DNA from: Clostridiales bacterium
Lineage (GTDB): Bacteria; Bacillota; Clostridia; Lachnospirales; Lachnospiraceae
Reading direction: 5' to 3'
Assembly: GCA_019416265.1 (NCBI GenBank)
Contig: DXXQ01000228.1
Span: forward strand, 1-16,824
Length of the DNA stretch: 16,824 nucleotides
Position numbers and translations under genes: made by a program. Of the stretch, positions 1-7,853 are shown piece by piece (the stretch's first letter is position 1; each line of letters begins with the position of its first letter). Under the pieces are notes generated by a model. That model was not told the DNA's origin. It did no database searches and saw only the letters and a list, made by a program, of their open reading frames with translations.

Positions 1-147
1 GGCATCTAAGCGTGAAGCCCCCCTCAAGATGAGATATCCCATTCTTAGGAAGTAAGACCCCTTGAAGACGACGAGGTAGATAGGGCAGAGGTGGAAGTGC
101 AGTAATGTACGGAGCTGACTGTTACTAATAGGTCGAGGGCTTGACCA
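1..147 (+). rRNA. 23S ribosomal RNA, 3' end (partial)
   Basis: The first ~147 bases match the conserved 3' terminal part of bacterial 23S rRNA. They contain the GGCATCTAAG...GAAGCC block, the GAAGACGACGAGGT stretch and the terminal GGTCGAGGGCTTGACCA, whose final bases normally pair with the 5' end of 23S. The gene begins outside the window and its 3' end is set at about 147 by analogy with other Firmicutes. No 5S rRNA or tRNA follows it. Confidence 0.96.
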
Positions 148-345
148 AGAAGCTAGAAAGCGGTCAGGATGTAGCAGGAATGGAACGGAGCAGGCTTGCC
201 TGCAGAGAGACATTCATGATACAGACTGGACATTTGCGAAGCAAAAGGCACTGAGCAACGAAGTTGCGAGGTGACCGCTGACAAGCGAAGCTGGGTTAAA
301 AAGAATTCTCAAGGAAATGTCAACATGTATGTAGTTTTAAAGGTA
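148..345 (+). other. Structured spacer after 23S rRNA, no 5S gene
   Basis: This ~200-base stretch has no gene and no 5S rRNA signature. It is enclosed by an 8-base inverted repeat, AGCGGTCA (159-166) and TGACCGCT (272-279). Inside and just beyond it lie small hairpins: CAGGC/GCCTG (191-202), TTTGC-GAA-GCAAA (233-245) and GCAAC-GAA-GTTGC (255-267), then AGC-GAA-GCT (284-292). Three share a GAA triloop. The whole would be transcribed as the trailer of the rRNA operon, where it may serve in pre-rRNA processing; that role is inference. Confidence 0.6.
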
Positions 346-355
346 TAAATAAAGG

Positions 356-385
356 AGCAGTAGTCGAAAGACTGCTGTTTTTTTT
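356..385 (+). terminator. Intrinsic terminator of the rRNA operon
   Basis: CAGTAGTC (358-365), a GAAA tetraloop and GACTGCTG (370-377) form an 8-bp stem with one G-T wobble, extendable by two pairs (356-357 with 378-379). It is followed by eight T residues (378-385). This is a textbook rho-independent terminator and probably ends the rRNA operon transcript. Confidence 0.9.
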
Positions 386-395
386 ATGTAAAAAG

Positions 396-404
396 TGTTA
401 AAAT
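396..404 (+). promoter_or_regulatory. Candidate extended -10 promoter for the sensor operon
   Basis: TGT followed by TAAAAT (399-404) forms an extended -10 element about 38 bases upstream of the response regulator start. The -35 region overlaps the T-run of the rRNA terminator and is poor, so recognition would rest on the extended -10. The ribosome binding site GGGAAAGGG lies at 427-435. Confidence 0.4.
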
Positions 405-441
405 AAATTCATGAAGAAGCCGAAATGGGAAAGGGATAAAT

Positions 442-2049
442 ATGGAATTATATAACATTTTACTGGTAGATGATGAGGCTGATGTTCTGCTGGCAATGAA
501 GCGGCGAATCGATTGGGAAGCCATGGGATTTTGTCTGGTTGGAACAGCGGAGAATGGACAGGAAGCCCTGGAGATGACAGAACAGCTTCATGTTGATGTG
601 GTAATGACAGATATTAAAATGCCATATATGGACGGGCTTACCTTATGCAGGAAACTAAAAGAAAATTACCGCAATATGAAAGTAATTATTTACTCTGGAT
701 TTGATGACTTTGAATTTGCCAGAGAAGCCGTGCATCTGGAAGCTGAGGAGTATCTTTTAAAGCCGATCAGTTCCAAGGATATGGAGAAAGCTCTTGGCAA
801 AATTAAAAGTAAACTGGATTCAGAATTTGATGAGCACCGCAACATGAATAAGCTTTACGAGTATTATCAGAAGAGCCTTCCGGCAATGCAGGAACAGCTT
901 GTTGTGAGTATACTGGAGGGAAAGGTAACAGGAGAACGTGCAAAAAATATGCTGGAAACCTATGAAATGAAATTAGATTCCCCCTGTTATGTTGTGGCAA
1001 CATTTTATGCAGATGCAAACGTAAAGGAAACCGTGGGAAAAACGGCTCATTTGCTAAGCTTATCACTCCGGGATATGGCGAAAGATTACCTGAAAGATTA
1101 TCTGAATTTTTACAGTCTGATCTATTTAAACGAAGTGATTTTTGTATTTAAGATGCAGGATAAAAGTGAAATAGAAGACATTCTGTATCATTTAAACCAG
1201 GTCTGTAAAATGGGAAGCCGTATGTTAAAGGTTTCGGTAACTGCGGCAGTAGGACAGGTGTGTGATTCCATTGATCTTCTGGCAGGCTCCTATCAGGAAT
1301 CAATGAATGCAATGGAGTACAGAAGTATTCTCGGAGGGAGTCAGGTACTCTATATTCAGGATATAGAGCCAAATCCCAAAGAGTCTGTTTCTTTCATGGA
1401 ATACGATTTCCAAAACCTTGTACGAGCAGTAAAATTCGGGGACAGAAAAGAGACAGATGAGGCAATTTCACAGTTTATGGAAAGCCTGAGGAGCGTGGCT
1501 CTCACCCCTTATCAGTATCAGTTGATCTGTATGGAGCTTTCTACAGAATTGATGAAGATCGGCCGGGCATATAAGCTTCACACGAAGCAGATTTTTGGCA
1601 GCGGAGAGCATATTCCGTGGCAGGAATTATATAAACATGTAACCATTGATGAGCTGGAAAGCTGGCTGGGAGAGATCTGTACAAATCTCAGGCGTATTTT
1701 GCGTCATGAGAGAACAGATTCCACTATGAAACTGACGGAACAGGCGAAAGCTTATATAGAAGAACATTATAAAGAAAGTGATCTTTCCGCGGAAACACTT
1801 TGTCATGAACTGAATGTAAGCGCAGCATATTTTTCCACAATTTTTAAGAAAGAAGTTGGACTAAGCTTCGTTGCATATTTGACGAAAGTCCGACTGGAGA
1901 GAGCAATAGAACTGCTTCGCACGACAGAAGACAAGACCTATGTAATCGCTGAGGCAGTGGGATATGCGGAGCCCAATTACTTCAGTTATGTATTTAAAAA
2001 ACAGTATGGTATTTCGCCCTCCAAATACAGGGCAAGCCTGCATGAATAA
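442..2049 (+). CDS. YesN-like response regulator (REC + AraC-type DNA-binding domain)
   Basis: This 535-residue protein is the cytoplasmic output half of a two-component system. An N-terminal CheY-like receiver (about 3-125) has the acidic pair D10/D11, phosphoacceptor D57 in the MTDIKMP motif, S85 and K107. A long middle part (about 130-425) has no motif I recognise, as is usual in YesN proteins. The C-terminal ~105 residues are an AraC/XylS double helix-turn-helix; the second HTH region reads IAEAVGYAEPNYFSYVFKK. The protein should bind DNA once phosphorylated by the kinase encoded 21 bases downstream. In the YesM/YesN family such regulators usually activate carbohydrate uptake or degradation genes. 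The start follows a GGGAAAGGG ribosome site. No obvious target transporter is adjacent, so its regulon must lie elsewhere or be the operon itself. Confidence 0.93.
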   Translation: MELYNILLVDDEADVLLAMKRRIDWEAMGFCLVGTAENGQEALEMTEQLHVDVVMTDIKMPYMDGLTLCRKLKENYRNMKVIIYSGFDDFEFAREAVHLEAEEYLLKPISSKDMEKALGKIKSKLDSEFDEHRNMNKLYEYYQKSLPAMQEQLVVSILEGKVTGERAKNMLETYEMKLDSPCYVVATFYADANVKETVGKTAHLLSLSLRDMAKDYLKDYLNFYSLIYLNEVIFVFKMQDKSEIEDILYHLNQVCKMGSRMLKVSVTAAVGQVCDSIDLLAGSYQESMNAMEYRSILGGSQVLYIQDIEPNPKESVSFMEYDFQNLVRAVKFGDRKETDEAISQFMESLRSVALTPYQYQLICMELSTELMKIGRAYKLHTKQIFGSGEHIPWQELYKHVTIDELESWLGEICTNLRRILRHERTDSTMKLTEQAKAYIEEHYKESDLSAETLCHELNVSAAYFSTIFKKEVGLSFVAYLTKVRLERAIELLRTTEDKTYVIAEAVGYAEPNYFSYVFKKQYGISPSKYRASLHE

Positions 2050-2070
2050 CAGGAAATGTGAGAAGCATTT

Positions 2071-3876
2071 ATGGGACATATAAAAAAGAGATTTAAGAAG
2101 CTGGGAGCCGCAGTGAGCAACAGAGGAATGCAGTTTGTGATCTCTGTTTCCTTTACTCTGGTATCTGTTATCGGAATGATTTTCGTAGGGAGTTTTTTAT
2201 ACCGAAGCTATGGGAATTCTGCGGAAAAAGTGGTTATCAATGACAGCCAAAAAGTTATTAACCAGGTGGAAATCAATCTGAGCTCTTATCTGAGAAGTAT
2301 GATGAGAATTTCAGATGCAATGTATTATAATGTAATTAAAAACAAGGATCTCAGTAAAGAAAATATCAATCAGGAATTAAACCTTCTCTATGAAGTAAAT
2401 AAAGACAATCTTGTCAGTCTGTCCTGTTTCAGCAAGGATGGAGAATTGATTGGTTCTGCTCCTGTTGGAACTATGAAAAAGAACACGGATATTACGAAAC
2501 AGAGCTGGTTTATGAATGCTACAAACCAGATGGAAAACCTGCATTTTTCAGAATTACATGTCCAGAATATCTTTGAGACAAGCAGTAACCGACATTACTG
2601 GGTCATTTCTTTAAGCCGAAGTGTAGAGCTTGCAAGCAATGGCAAAATATCAGAAGGAATCCTACTTGTAGATATGAACTTCAGCGGGATCCGACAGCTT
2701 TTTGCCAAGGTAAACAACAGCGATATGGGATATGTTTATCTTATTAATAACGATGGAAGAATTATTTATCATCCCCGCCAAAATCTGATTTTTTCCAATA
2801 TGATACAGGAAAATAATCTGGTTGCAAGCCAATACGAGGATGGGGCATATAAAGAAAGCTTCCAGGGGGAAGACCGTATGGTGGTCGTAAAGACCGTAGG
2901 CTATATGGGGTGGAAAATTGTAGGCGTAACACCGATGGATGACTTCTATCAGGACTTCAGCAGAACAAAAGTGATAGCGGTAGTTATCATTGTACTTGCA
3001 ATTCTGGTTATGATTTTTGCCAATCGTTTCCTTGCTCTGCGCGTAGTACAGCCGCTGAAAAAACTGGAGGATTCCCTGACAGGAATCGGGGTGGACCGGA
3101 ATCCGCAGATCTATATAGGAGGATCTCAGGAGATACAGCATCTTGGAAAAACCATCGGTTCTATGGTGGAGCAGCTTCGGAAGCTGACAGATGATATTGT
3201 ACGGGAACAGGAGGAAAAGAGAAAGAGTGAGCTGGATGCCCTGCAGTCACAGATCAATCCCCACTTTCTTTATAACACCCTGGATTCGATTATGTGGATG
3301 ATCGAATCAGAGCAATATGAAGATGCGATAGCTATGGTTCATTCTCTTGGACGGCTGCTTCGGATCAGTCTTTCCAAAGGGAAAAACATTATTACCATTG
3401 GGGATGAATTACAGCATGCAAAGAGCTATCTGGATATTCAGAAATACAGATATAAAAATAAATTCACCTCATATTTTGAGGTGGAAGAAGGCATAGAGAA
3501 ATATAAAACAATTAAGCTGATCATTCAGCCTTTGATTGAAAATGCCATTTATTATGGGATGGAATATATGGACGGAGATGGGGAAATCCATATTCGAGCG
3601 TATTCAAAAGAGGAGGATCTGTTTATTGAAGTGGAGGACAATGGACTTGGAATGCCTCAGGAACAGGTGGAGCATCTTTTGACAGACCATACCAGAATTC
3701 GCAGCAAAGGTTCCGGAATCGGTATCCGAAATGTTCACCAGAGAATACAGCTCTATTTCGGGGAGAAATACGGGCTGGAAATCACAAGTGAGCCGGACGA
3801 GGGAACAATGGTAAGGATTCATCTGCCTAAAACAGAGGAAAGTATAATAGAAAAAAGCAAGGAGGAGGCAAGATGA
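2071..3876 (+). CDS. YesM-like sensor histidine kinase
   Basis: This 601-residue membrane kinase has one transmembrane helix at about 21-44, an extracytoplasmic sensor region of ~250 residues (dCache-like by length and position) and a second helix at about 300-319. A HAMP-like linker (about 322-375), a His_kinase domain and an HATPase_c domain follow. The phosphoacceptor is H398 in SQINPHFLYNTLDS, the signature of the LytS/YesM class. ATP-binding elements are N491 (N box), DNGLGM at 523-528 and KGSGIGI at 546-552. It lies between its response regulator and two sugar-binding protein genes, and its stop overlaps the next start (ATGA at 3873-3876), showing translational coupling. Ligand perception probably involves those binding proteins, as in the AraP-AraS-AraT and XylFII-LytS systems; that is inference. 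The ribosome site before 2071 is weak. Confidence 0.93.
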   Translation: MGHIKKRFKKLGAAVSNRGMQFVISVSFTLVSVIGMIFVGSFLYRSYGNSAEKVVINDSQKVINQVEINLSSYLRSMMRISDAMYYNVIKNKDLSKENINQELNLLYEVNKDNLVSLSCFSKDGELIGSAPVGTMKKNTDITKQSWFMNATNQMENLHFSELHVQNIFETSSNRHYWVISLSRSVELASNGKISEGILLVDMNFSGIRQLFAKVNNSDMGYVYLINNDGRIIYHPRQNLIFSNMIQENNLVASQYEDGAYKESFQGEDRMVVVKTVGYMGWKIVGVTPMDDFYQDFSRTKVIAVVIIVLAILVMIFANRFLALRVVQPLKKLEDSLTGIGVDRNPQIYIGGSQEIQHLGKTIGSMVEQLRKLTDDIVREQEEKRKSELDALQSQINPHFLYNTLDSIMWMIESEQYEDAIAMVHSLGRLLRISLSKGKNIITIGDELQHAKSYLDIQKYRYKNKFTSYFEVEEGIEKYKTIKLIIQPLIENAIYYGMEYMDGDGEIHIRAYSKEEDLFIEVEDNGLGMPQEQVEHLLTDHTRIRSKGSGIGIRNVHQRIQLYFGEKYGLEITSEPDEGTMVRIHLPKTEESIIEKSKEEAR

Positions 3877-4856
3877 AACGCTATAAATTTGAAAAAGTAT
3901 GGATTCTGGTTCTTGCTTCCACACTGATACTCGGAGGAGCCTATTACTATGGTACGGTGGGAAAAACAAAGGAAAAAGAACCGGAGGTTTATTCCATTGT
4001 CCTCTATCAGAATACAGACAATGAATGGGAAACTCTAATGGACGGAATTGAACAGGCGAAGAAAGATTATCGCTTAAAAATTCGTTATATGACTCTGGCA
4101 GAGGGGGATACTGCGGAAGAGCAGGCAGATATTATGGAGCAGGAAGCCTTATCCGGCGTAAACGGGATCATTTATGCAGCTGTGGACAGCAAGGGGCTTA
4201 GAGAACAGCTTCAAAAAAAGCATATCCAGGTACCGATGATAAGTGTGGAGACCGGTACGGGAGAGGATGTTAATATCTCGGCAGATAATTACGAAATGGG
4301 AAGGGAGCTTGGGAAAAAAATTCTTCAGGATATGGAAGAAGACGACTGCGAAAAAACAGTGACGGTCGTCTGTGAGTTTCTGGAAAGAGACAGTGTTTCA
4401 CAGAGATACCACGGTCTGATCGATGAGCTGGAAGAGTCGGAAGAGCATATTCTGGTAAATACCGTAAAGAGGCAGAAGGGGGACTTTAACCTCAGTCTTT
4501 TTATGGGAACAGCTTTTCCAAAATGCGGAAATTATGTTGTGACCCTGGATAAATTCAGCACACAGGAAACGGCAAAAGCATGGCTTTCCAATCGTAAAAT
4601 GTACGAAGAGGAAGATGAGATTAAATTTTACGGGATAGGAAATACAGCCCAGACAGTCAGTGATCTGGACGGAGGACTGTTGACTGCTCTTGTTTTTCAG
4701 AATGAATTTAACATGGGATATAAAGCGGTAAAAGCTCTTTTGGAGAAGGAGAAAATGGGATATATGGAAGAGGATTTTGAAATTAAATATAAACTGGTAA
4801 CAAGAGATACTCTGTATGAGCCGGAAAATGAAAGACTTCTTTTCCCAAACAGTTAA
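3873..4856 (+). CDS. Membrane-anchored periplasmic-binding-protein-like sugar sensor subunit
   Basis: This 327-residue protein has a single hydrophobic N-terminal helix (about 8-28) with no lipobox cysteine, then a type I periplasmic-binding fold (about 38-315). Features of the RbsB/XylF sugar-binding family are the N-terminal YSIVLYQNTDNEW strand-loop, the SGVNGIIYAAVDS half-site, VPMISVETG, NYEMGRELGKKI and a late FYGIGNT segment. Because the helix is probably uncleaved, the protein would stay tethered to the outer face of the membrane. It is coupled to the kinase gene by an ATGA overlap and has a GGAGGAGG ribosome site inside the kinase end. The likely role is an accessory sensor that presents a sugar to the kinase; AraP and XylFII play this role in other Firmicutes. 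The ligand cannot be told from sequence. Confidence 0.8.
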   Translation: MKRYKFEKVWILVLASTLILGGAYYYGTVGKTKEKEPEVYSIVLYQNTDNEWETLMDGIEQAKKDYRLKIRYMTLAEGDTAEEQADIMEQEALSGVNGIIYAAVDSKGLREQLQKKHIQVPMISVETGTGEDVNISADNYEMGRELGKKILQDMEEDDCEKTVTVVCEFLERDSVSQRYHGLIDELEESEEHILVNTVKRQKGDFNLSLFMGTAFPKCGNYVVTLDKFSTQETAKAWLSNRKMYEEEDEIKFYGIGNTAQTVSDLDGGLLTALVFQNEFNMGYKAVKALLEKEKMGYMEEDFEIKYKLVTRDTLYEPENERLLFPNS

Positions 4857-4880
4857 ATCCAGAGGGACAAAACGGAGGAA

Positions 4881-5945
4881 ATGATGAAGAAAACGCGAAA
4901 AGCAGGGATTCTTTTTCTCGGAGCCAGTCTGGTCTTATCAGGCTGCGGAACAGCTGAGTCTGTGAGAGAAGAAAAAAAAGACAGTTTAAAAATTGGGGTC
5001 AGTATGTATGACCAGTACGATACGTTTGTGTCAGAGCTGGTATCTCATTTACAGTCATATGCGAAAGAAAAAGGCAGAAAAACAGAAACTTTGATTTCGC
5101 TGGAAATTCAGAATGCAGAAAAAAGCCAGATTTTGCAGAATGACCAGATGGACGATTTCATACGGGAGGGATGTGATATCGTCTGTGTCAATCTGGTGGA
5201 CAGAACAGATGCTTCCACCATTGTGGAGAAAGCAAAAAGCAGTGACATTCCGGTTATTTTCTTTAACAGAGAGCTTGTAAAAGAAGATTTGGAACGCTGG
5301 GATAAGCTCTATTATGTAGGAGCGGACGCCTTTGTTTCAGGAGAGATACAGGGGGATATTCTGGTGGAAGAGTGTAAGAAAAATTTTTCCAGAATCGACC
5401 GGAATGAGGACGGGATTCTTCAGTATGTTATGCTGGAGGGGGAGGCAGGACATCAGGATTCCATTGTTCGAAGTATGTCCGTGATCAATGAGATCACAAG
5501 CAGAGGATATATGGTGGACAGGCTTTCCGATGAGATTGCAAACTGGAACCGCGATCAGGCATCTACAAAAATGAAGCAGTTTATAGAAGAATTCGGAACA
5601 GATATAGAGGTTGTTCTGGCCAATAATGATGACATGGCGCTGGGGGCGGCAGATGCTCTGGAACAGGCTGGAGTGGAAGTGAATTCTGAAGACTGGCCAA
5701 AGATTCTGGGAATTGACGGAACCTCGGTAGGGCTGGATGCAGTGAAAGAAGGAAGGCTTTTAGGTACAGTGCTCAATGATGCAAAAGGACAGGCAAGAGG
5801 GATGCTGGAGCTGGCATACTCTATTTGCATGGGAACTCAGCTTCCGGAGGAATTTGAACTGATCGAGGATAAGTATATACGGCTTCCCTACAGAGCAGTC
5901 ACAGAAGACAATCTCGGGGAAATCCGTGTGGAGTTTATGAAATAG
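4881..5945 (+). CDS. mglB: MglB-like glucose/galactose-binding lipoprotein
   Basis: This 354-residue lipoprotein has a signal peptide and lipobox LSGC (C22). It aligns closely with E. coli galactose/glucose-binding protein from my knowledge of that sequence. The sugar-contact residues all appear kept: D47, F49, N104, H191, D193, R197, W222, N249, D279 and N299, matching E. coli mature D14, F16, N91, H152, D154, R158, W183, N211, D236 and N256. The EF-hand-like calcium loop also survives (D173, N175, D177, Q181 and E243). It should therefore bind glucose or galactose on the cell surface. No mglA or mglC follows; the operon stops at a terminator 32 bases on. It may serve sensing, or supply a transporter encoded elsewhere. 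The ribosome site GGAGG (4874-4878) is close to 4881, so the ATG at 4884 is an equally good start. Confidence 0.85.
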   Translation: MMKKTRKAGILFLGASLVLSGCGTAESVREEKKDSLKIGVSMYDQYDTFVSELVSHLQSYAKEKGRKTETLISLEIQNAEKSQILQNDQMDDFIREGCDIVCVNLVDRTDASTIVEKAKSSDIPVIFFNRELVKEDLERWDKLYYVGADAFVSGEIQGDILVEECKKNFSRIDRNEDGILQYVMLEGEAGHQDSIVRSMSVINEITSRGYMVDRLSDEIANWNRDQASTKMKQFIEEFGTDIEVVLANNDDMALGAADALEQAGVEVNSEDWPKILGIDGTSVGLDAVKEGRLLGTVLNDAKGQARGMLELAYSICMGTQLPEEFELIEDKYIRLPYRAVTEDNLGEIRVEFMK

Positions 5946-5976
5946 AAGGAAAAAAGAGAAGATGGTTGGGCAGAAT

Positions 5977-6004
5977 AAAAGGGCAGCAAATCCGCTGCCC
6001 TTTT
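5977..6004. terminator. Bidirectional terminator between convergent operons
   Basis: AAAAGGGCAGC (5977-5987) and GCTGCCCTTTT (5994-6004) form a perfect 11-bp inverted repeat with a six-base loop. T-tracts flank it in both orientations. It can end the sensor operon on the + strand and the sugar operon on the - strand. Confidence 0.88.
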
Positions 6005-6060
6005 ATCTGTCTGTGTATCTGATCTTATTGTCGATATGCCCCGTATTTACCCTTTATGCG

Positions 6061-6924
6061 TTAGAAAAGCTTGTCAAGCACTGCATTGGATGCCTTCTGA
6101 TTATTTTCCATAGAGGCATCATAATTTCTGTTATAATACTCCTGATAAAGGAGATCGATAAGGAACAGCTGACTTACTTTTACACCGATAGAACCGCCGT
6201 CCAGCGGGCCCTCATCGGATCCGCAAAGAAGGAGTGCATCGCAGTAGGATGCAAGAGGAGATTTGGCAAATCGGGTAATACATCCCAGCTTGGCGCCTGC
6301 ATTTTTGGCGATCTTCGCCACATGGATATTATCTTTGGTAGAGCCGGAGTAGGATACGATCACCAGAAAATCCTCTTCTGTCATGGTGGCTGCAGCCATG
6401 GACTGCATATGGGGATCTGACAGGCAGTAAACCTTCGGCGCGATACGCATAAACTTGTTGCAGGCTTCCTGTGCAGACAGGAGACTGTCGCCGATTCCGA
6501 AGAAATAAACTCTTCTGGAGTTCTCGATCAGCCGGAGAAATTCTACAAACCGATCCTGGTCAAGAAGGGAGTAGGTTTCCCGAAGGGCGCTTGTGTGAAT
6601 CTGCAGGACTCTGTCTGCAGTTCCGCGAAGGGAATCGTCGATGGCCGCGTTGCTGGTAGGGGAGACCACACCAATCTGCGTGGTGGTGCTCCGCAGACCG
6701 AGAGATAATTTCAGTTTAAATTCCTGGTAGCCCTGAAGATTCAGGGTACGGCAGAATCTGTAAACACTGGTATCGCCTACCTGGCAGGCATCTGCAAGAT
6801 CGGTGATAGACATATACAGAACTTTTTTCTGATTTTTTAATACATAGTCGGCAACCTTTTTTTCGGTTCGCGTAAATTCCGGGTATGCAGACTGTATTTT
6901 TGCAACTAAATTTTCACTGGACAT
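6061..6924 (-). CDS. RpiR-family transcriptional regulator (HTH + SIS domain)
   Basis: This 287-residue regulator has an N-terminal RpiR helix-turn-helix (about 1-77; recognition region near TDLADACQVGDTSVYRFCRT) and a C-terminal SIS sugar-phosphate-binding domain (about 125-260). The SIS part has FGIGDS (142-147) and the phosphate-binding SYSGSTKD loop (191-198). Proteins of this build sense phosphosugars; the NanR regulators of Clostridium and Vibrio respond to N-acetylmannosamine 6-phosphate. It is the last gene of the transporter-YhcH-ROK operon, 37 bases after the kinase gene, with an AGAGGA ribosome site. It is therefore a good candidate for local control, perhaps through the inverted repeat over the operon promoter near 11573-11587. 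The ligand is inferred from context only. Confidence 0.9.
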   Translation of the reverse strand: MSSENLVAKIQSAYPEFTRTEKKVADYVLKNQKKVLYMSITDLADACQVGDTSVYRFCRTLNLQGYQEFKLKLSLGLRSTTTQIGVVSPTSNAAIDDSLRGTADRVLQIHTSALRETYSLLDQDRFVEFLRLIENSRRVYFFGIGDSLLSAQEACNKFMRIAPKVYCLSDPHMQSMAAATMTEEDFLVIVSYSGSTKDNIHVAKIAKNAGAKLGCITRFAKSPLASYCDALLLCGSDEGPLDGGSIGVKVSQLFLIDLLYQEYYNRNYDASMENNQKASNAVLDKLF

Positions 6925-6961
6925 AAGAATTCCTCTTTTCCTGGAGTTTCACTCCTTTTTA

Positions 6962-7840
6962 TCAGGGAAGAGCTTCTGCGATCCGCACGGCGCCTAACAT
7001 GCCGGCGTCATTTCCAAGCTCTGCAGTTCTGACGCTCACATTGCGGAAGCTGGGCATTATATTATGATACAGCTTACTTTCAAGATTTGCAAATATATAT
7101 TCCTGTTTCATGATTCCGCCTCCCAGAACAACGCAGGAGGGGTTAAAAATATGAATCAGGGAAGTAAGACCATATACAATTTCATCGATCCATTGGTTTA
7201 CAAGCTCCTGTATTTCTTTTTCCCGGATCCGGGCAAAAATAGCCCGTCCGTTATCAAGCTCAGGAAAAACCTTCTGCACACGTTTCACCAGGGCAGTGGT
7301 GGAGGCGTAGCGTTCGTAGCAGCCGCTGAACTCATCTTCCTGGAAATTTCTGTCCTCCGGATGGACAAGGACGGCGCCGAATTCACCGGCGGAAAAACAG
7401 GAACCTGTGTAAATTTTTTTATTTATAACAATAGCTCCGCCCACTCCTGTACCGTAGGTGAGACAGAGGAAATCGTCGTAATCCCGTCCTGCTCCGAAAC
7501 CGGCTTCTCCGAGAGCCGCTGCATTAACATCGTTTTCCACAGCAACGGGGACACCGAACTCTCTGGTAAGGATGCCCCGTATATCGGTACCTGTATAGCC
7601 GGGGATATTGGAATTTGCATAGCGGATGATTCCTCTTTCAGAGTCTACCTGTCCTGCAGTGCTGATTCCGATTCTGTCAAAATCTTTATAGGATCTCAGA
7701 ATTTCAATTGCATTTTTCATCACATGAGCGCCGCCCAGTTTTGCTTCTGTAGGCGTTTCTCTTTTTTCTTCTAAGTTTCCGTTTCTGTAAATTCCGGATT
7801 TGATGGAGGTTCCACCAATGTCTAAAACTGCGATATTCAT
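6962..7840 (-). CDS. ROK-family sugar kinase, possibly N-acetylmannosamine kinase
   Basis: This 292-residue cytoplasmic kinase of the ROK family would phosphorylate a hexose or amino sugar with ATP. Visible motifs are the phosphate-1 loop DIGGTSIKSG (7-16), the ENDVNAAALGE segment with catalytic D104, the phosphate-2 loop LTYGTGVGGAI (127-137) and the adenosine-site VVLGGGI (237-243). The usual zinc site (GH plus CxCGxxGC) is lost: position 156 is Ala where His is expected, and only C174 of the cysteines remains. Zinc-less ROK kinases have been reported among Gram-positive NanK proteins. It lies 13 bases after the YhcH gene with an AGGAGG ribosome site and just before the RpiR regulator. N-acetylmannosamine is the likeliest substrate by context; glucose or another amino sugar is possible. 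Confidence 0.85.
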   Translation of the reverse strand: MNIAVLDIGGTSIKSGIYRNGNLEEKRETPTEAKLGGAHVMKNAIEILRSYKDFDRIGISTAGQVDSERGIIRYANSNIPGYTGTDIRGILTREFGVPVAVENDVNAAALGEAGFGAGRDYDDFLCLTYGTGVGGAIVINKKIYTGSCFSAGEFGAVLVHPEDRNFQEDEFSGCYERYASTTALVKRVQKVFPELDNGRAIFARIREKEIQELVNQWIDEIVYGLTSLIHIFNPSCVVLGGGIMKQEYIFANLESKLYHNIMPSFRNVSVRTAELGNDAGMLGAVRIAEALP

Positions 7841-7853
7841 AAATTTCCTCCTG

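Noticed and set aside
148..441. A 5S rRNA or tRNA gene after 23S
   Set aside because: None of the conserved 5S blocks or a tRNA TPsiC arm could be found in this stretch.
5962..6420. 152-codon ORF on the + strand after the sensor operon
   Set aside because: It runs through the bidirectional terminator and then antisense to the RpiR gene; no family resemblance.
6943..6960. GGAGT-TTC-ACTCC followed by five T on the + strand as a terminator
   Set aside because: Only a 5-bp stem, no + strand gene ends there, and in the - strand operon direction no T-run follows.
7064..7774. 236-codon ORF on the + strand
   Set aside because: Shadow of the ROK kinase gene; no ribosome site and no domain.
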